A stretch of 45,129 nucleotides of DNA from JAAFHB01 sp037133495 (GTDB lineage: Bacteria > Bacteroidota > Bacteroidia > Bacteroidales > Prolixibacteraceae), in the NCBI GenBank assembly GCA_037133495.1, contig JBAXOA010000026.1:1-45129 (forward strand). Direction: 5' to 3'. Within the stretch, counting starts at the first letter, position 1. Every line of letters begins with the position of its first letter. The notes under the pieces are model-generated. The model was given only the letters and a program-made list of their open reading frames with translations, had not been told where the DNA came from and ran no database searches. Positions 42,378 to 45,129 of the stretch are shown one piece after another. The translations under genes and the position numbers were made by a program.

Positions 42378-43937
42378 TTACGGTTTCTTTCTGTCTGTTT
42401 CCGGTCTGGGCTTCATAACAGGTTTGCCTGGTAATTTTGCGTTTCGCATTGCGGCATTGTAAACAAAGGAAGCAGTAATTACTGCATTCTGTTTAAGATC
42501 AGCCATCACCAGCCTCTCATAGGTATCCATTGTGGTATGATATCCCCGTCCATATTCAATCTCATCCTGTATAAATTGAAATCCGGGTAATCCAACTGCA
42601 TCGAACGAAAGATGGTCGGTGCCGGAGGTATTTCTGATGGTGACCGTTGAAGCGCCCATATCATTAAATGGTTTAAGCCACTCTTCAAATATTGGCCTGA
42701 CTAACTCATTTTCCTGGATATAAATGCCACGATATTTCCCTGATCCGTTATCCATATTAAAATATCCGGCAAATTTCTCAAAGTCTGACTTGTGTTCCTT
42801 TGTTTTTGGATCAACCAGGTATTTTTCCACATATCCGCGCGACCCGTTTAACCCCTGTTCTTCGCCTCCCCAAAGTGCAATACGAATGGTTCTCCGCGGA
42901 ACAACATCAAGATTTTTAAGTATTCGCAGTGCTTCCAACATTACGATGCATCCAGAGGCATTATCTGCCGCACCGGTTCCACCATGCCACGAATCGATAT
43001 GAGCGCCTAACATAACCACTTCATTTTTAAGTGCCTTGTCAGTCCCGGGTATTTCACCAATCACATTGTAAACATTCGGACTATTGAAAAAATTATTTTT
43101 GATTTCAACTTCCATCTCAACAGGAATGCCATGCAGCAGCAGTCGTTCCATTCTGCCATAATCTTCATTTGGAAGATTAAGTTCCGCAATGGGTTCCTTT
43201 GTCCCGGATGTATAATTTCCACCATTTGACCTTGGAACATTGAATGAACCCGAATTATTGAGAATGGCAGCAGCTCCTTCAGCTGCGAGAAAGGCAGTTA
43301 TTTTCAAGCGTAAAGCCAGTCGCGCCTGCATTGCTGCGAAATCAAAGATGGGTCTTCTTCCCGGTGCAGAGGAAGATGCCATTGAAAGATCTTTAAGCTG
43401 CGCTTCAGTTAAACGGTTAGCCAAGGGTTCAAAACTTATTTCATATGTTGTTGCTGAAGGCATCAGAACAATTTTACCGGATACTTTTCCCTTATATTTT
43501 TCAAGATCGGTTTCAGCTTTTACATCCAGCAAAACAACTTCACTTTTAATAACGCCGTTGGTACTTCCGGTCCAGGCTACAGGATTACACGCAAAGTTTG
43601 TATAATAAGGCGATGTAATTGCTGCATAGGTCTTCAGGTTATCCCAGCCTCCCTGGCTGAAATCTCTGGCAGCTTCGATTCTTACATTCTGAAAGCCCAG
43701 CTCTTCCATTTTTTTCATTGCCCATTCATTTCCACGGTTGTTTCCGGTGGAACCTGTCAGCCTCGGTCCAACAAAATCAGTAAGCCAAAAAGCAAGATCC
43801 TCGATACTTGAATTTTTCAAACCTTCCTGCTTGATTTTGTAAATCATACCAAGGTCAATATTTTCGTTTTGTGACATTAAACATAACGGAACAAATAACA
43901 GACACAATAAAGCGGTAAAGATTTTCTTACGTTTCAT
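42378..43937 (-). CDS. Secreted M28 family zinc aminopeptidase with PA domain
   Basis: This 519-residue protein has a signal peptide (MKRKKIFTALLCLLFVPLCLMSQ). A protease-associated insert (about 120-270) precedes the M28 core. Zinc ligands and catalytic residues are GAHIDSWHGGTGAADNASG, GGEEQGLNGS (catalytic Glu), YFNMDNGSG and the distal His in GYHTTMDTYE. It should cleave N-terminal amino acids from peptides outside the cytoplasm. It is the first gene of the minus-strand operon and has a promoter at 43969-43998. Confidence 0.93.
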   Translation of the reverse strand: MKRKKIFTALLCLLFVPLCLMSQNENIDLGMIYKIKQEGLKNSSIEDLAFWLTDFVGPRLTGSTGNNRGNEWAMKKMEELGFQNVRIEAARDFSQGGWDNLKTYAAITSPYYTNFACNPVAWTGSTNGVIKSEVVLLDVKAETDLEKYKGKVSGKIVLMPSATTYEISFEPLANRLTEAQLKDLSMASSSAPGRRPIFDFAAMQARLALRLKITAFLAAEGAAAILNNSGSFNVPRSNGGNYTSGTKEPIAELNLPNEDYGRMERLLLHGIPVEMEVEIKNNFFNSPNVYNVIGEIPGTDKALKNEVVMLGAHIDSWHGGTGAADNASGCIVMLEALRILKNLDVVPRRTIRIALWGGEEQGLNGSRGYVEKYLVDPKTKEHKSDFEKFAGYFNMDNGSGKYRGIYIQENELVRPIFEEWLKPFNDMGASTVTIRNTSGTDHLSFDAVGLPGFQFIQDEIEYGRGYHTTMDTYERLVMADLKQNAVITASFVYNAAMRNAKLPGKPVMKPRPETDRKKP

Positions 43938-43968
43938 TAGCGAATTTTTATAATTTTTTCGGAGGTTT

Positions 43969-43998
43969 CAAATGTAGATAAAATTTCAATTACCCCAA
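43969..43998 (-). promoter_or_regulatory. Promoter of the M28 operon
   Basis: The minus strand reads TTG (43996-43998), 19 nt, TACATTTG (43969-43976), a good match to the Bacteroidota -33/-7 pattern, 32 nt before the M28 ATG. Confidence 0.5.
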
Positions 43999-44008
43999 TT
44001 GACTTGAA

Positions 44009-44022
44009 TTGATCTAAATCAA
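44009..44022. promoter_or_regulatory. FNR/CRP-like palindrome in the metH-M28 divergent region
   Basis: TTGATCTAAATCAA is an exact TTGAT-N4-ATCAA, the consensus bound by FNR-type regulators. Its TTG coincides with a possible -33 of the metH promoter at 44034 and it lies 11 nt from the -33 of the M28 promoter. A protein bound here could affect both genes. Whether this organism has a matching regulator is not visible. Confidence 0.45.
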
Positions 44023-44033
44023 CCACTTTAGAG

Positions 44034-44041
44034 TAAATTTG
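44034..44041 (+). promoter_or_regulatory. Candidate -7 promoter of metH
   Basis: TAAATTTG (TAnnTTTG) lies 181 nt before the metH ATG, giving a long 5' untranslated region of roughly 170 nt. Confidence 0.4.
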
Positions 44042-44115
44042 CATCGTTATGAATTTCTATTTTGAATAAAATAAATGAATTAATTGTGATCAACATATTG
44101 AAATTCAATGGAATA

Positions 44116-44212
44116 GTATAAATTTATACCCATACAGATCAAAAAGGCATACTTCATTGTTATTACAGACAAAGGAGCAATCAAAATCTGCTGAATATTA
44201 CCTGAATATTAC
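44116..44212 (+). repeat. Palindrome and tandem 11-mer in the metH leader
   Basis: A perfect 14-bp palindrome GTATAAATTTATAC (44116-44129) and a tandem duplication of CTGAATATTAC (44191-44201 and 44202-44212) lie within the predicted metH leader, ending 10 nt before the ATG. No SAM or cobalamin riboswitch core was recognised in the 285-nt gap. Confidence 0.5.
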
Positions 44213-44222
44213 AAATAATAAA

Positions 44223-45129
44223 ATGATTAAGGAAATTAACATAAGGCAAGCATTAAAACATAGGATACTCGTTCTCGATGGTGCAATGGGGACAATGATT
44301 CAACGGGTAAAACTGACGGAAGAGGATTTTCGCGGGGAACGATTTGCAAATTGGAGTTCGCCGCTTAAAGGAAACAACGACCTGCTTTCAATTACAAAAC
44401 CCACTGTAATTCAGGATATTCATGAAGCATTTCTCGAAGCCGGCGCTGATATCGTTGCAACAAATACATTTAATGCAACGCGGGTTTCTCAGGCTGATTA
44501 TGGTATGGAAGCGAATGTTTATGAGCTTAATAAAGCTTCGGCTCAAATAGCACGTTCGGCTGCAGCAAATTATTCGACGCCTGAAAAACCACGATATGTC
44601 GCCGGAGCTATCGGACCAACCAATAAAACCTGCTCTATGTCACCCGATGTAAATGACGCCGGATACCGTGCAATTTCATTTGCTGATATGAAAGAGTCCT
44701 ACCGGGAGCAGGTAGAGGGACTGCTCGATGGTGGTGTTGATATCCTTCTGGTAGAGACGATTTTTGACACTCTGAACGCCAAAGCTGCAATGATGGCAAT
44801 AGAAGAAGTGCTCGAATACCGGAAGATCAGGATTGAAGTAATGATTTCGGGGACAATCACCGATGCAAGTGGCCGAACACTCTCCGGACAAACCGTTGAG
44901 GCATTCCTTAACTCACTATCTCACATAGACTTACTCACCATCGGATTGAACTGTTCCTTAGGTGCCAAGGAGCTGCGACCCTACCTTGAAGAGTTAAGCC
45001 GGAAAGCTCCTTTTTACATCAGTGCCCATCCAAATGCCGGTCTTCCCAACCAATTTGGGGAATATGATGAGACCCCCGAAACGATGGCGCTTTATGTGCG
45101 CGATTTTTTCAAAGACCGAATGGTAAATA
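44223..45129 (+). CDS. metH: Cobalamin-dependent methionine synthase, N-terminal part (runs off window)
   Basis: The open frame from ATG 44223 continues past the window end (302 codons visible). It encodes the homocysteine-binding TIM barrel of MetH: LVLDGAMGTMIQ at the start, NDLLSITKP, EAGADIVATNTFNAT, GAIGPTNKTCSMSP, VDILLVETIFDTLNAKAA and GLNCSLGAKELRPYL with the first zinc cysteine. The GGCCGT zinc motif should follow just outside the window. The enzyme transfers a methyl group from methyltetrahydrofolate through cobalamin to homocysteine. A metE-type enzyme is excluded by the domain type. A long leader with an FNR-like site precedes it. Confidence 0.93.
   Translation, partial: MIKEINIRQALKHRILVLDGAMGTMIQRVKLTEEDFRGERFANWSSPLKGNNDLLSITKPTVIQDIHEAFLEAGADIVATNTFNATRVSQADYGMEANVYELNKASAQIARSAAANYSTPEKPRYVAGAIGPTNKTCSMSPDVNDAGYRAISFADMKESYREQVEGLLDGGVDILLVETIFDTLNAKAAMMAIEEVLEYRKIRIEVMISGTITDASGRTLSGQTVEAFLNSLSHIDLLTIGLNCSLGAKELRPYLEELSRKAPFYISAHPNAGLPNQFGEYDETPETMALYVRDFFKDRMVN

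Noticed and set aside
44223..45129. Possible SAM or cobalamin riboswitch before metH
   Set aside because: I looked through 43938-44222 for conserved cores of these riboswitches and found none; only the palindrome and the tandem 11-mer stand out.

Overview
The window reads as a chromosomal segment of a Bacteroidota bacterium, most likely from the Bacteroidales/Marinilabiliales side. Three things point there: promoter elements of the TAnnTTTG (-7) type in front of many genes, AT-rich start regions instead of Shine-Dalgarno sequences, and housekeeping genes of Bacteroidota type (metG with a KISTS motif, eukaryote-like hexokinase, YqaA, dtd next to deoC, polA with an intact 3'-5' exonuclease motif). 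I saw no rRNA, tRNA, CRISPR array, phage gene or transposase. The placement is inferred from sequence features only.

Layout. 1-2.5 kb: an interrupted URO-D-fold gene (minus), a Tat-exported TIM-barrel isomerase/epimerase and yaaA. 2.6-6.9 kb (minus): a compact four-gene operon, UbiA prenyltransferase - type III polyketide synthase - methyltransferase - FAD monooxygenase, probably making a prenylated, methylated and hydroxylated phenolic lipid or quinone. 7.0-13.4 kb (minus): a carbohydrate-conversion locus with two tandem Tat-lipoprotein Gfo/Idh/MocA oxidoreductases, two TIM-barrel isomerases and a ThuA-PmoA-like fusion. An AraC-type regulator is divergent from it. 14.7-22.0 kb: metG, a small secreted basic protein, a divergently arranged histidine kinase and response regulator, then rbfA - methyltransferase - LolC/E-like permease. 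22.1-29.5 kb: hexokinase, YqaA-type membrane protein, dtd, a remnant of a MazG-like gene, deoC, polyprenyl diphosphate synthase and polA. 29.7-34.2 kb: a tetraheme NapC/NrfH-type cytochrome fused to a SUMF1/FGE-like domain, followed by two more exported Gfo/Idh/MocA proteins. 34.2-37.6 kb: a dolichol-phosphate-mannose-synthase-like GT2, a GT39-like membrane glycosyltransferase with C-terminal TPRs, and a small single-pass protein. 37.7-43.9 kb (minus): M28 peptidase, HAD phosphatase, PQQ-type beta-propeller, GH29 alpha-L-fucosidase and M24 peptidase. 44.2 kb to the end: the start of metH.

Most notable observation. Three near-identical copies of a 91-92-nt leader cassette sit directly upstream of, and end exactly at, the start codons of three unrelated genes: the ThuA-PmoA fusion (minus strand), the response regulator, and a Gfo/Idh/MocA gene. 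All three are in sense orientation. Each copy has the same outer inverted-repeat arms, an internal hairpin and an intact 19-codon ORF of the form M-x-L-R-x-A-N-T-x-x-D-x-x-G-V-P-S-G-x. The ORF stop lies 18 nt before, and in frame with, the downstream ATG. I do not recognise this element. It could be a mobile 5'-leader or promoter module, a leader-peptide attenuator or a structured RNA.

How the genes may work together. Four Tat-exported Gfo/Idh/MocA proteins, three TIM-barrel isomerases, the ThuA domain and the tetraheme cytochrome fusion suggest envelope-located oxidation of glycosides through keto-sugar intermediates. This is a hypothesis from gene content. Two of the three leader cassettes precede genes of this kind, and the third precedes a regulator that might coordinate them.
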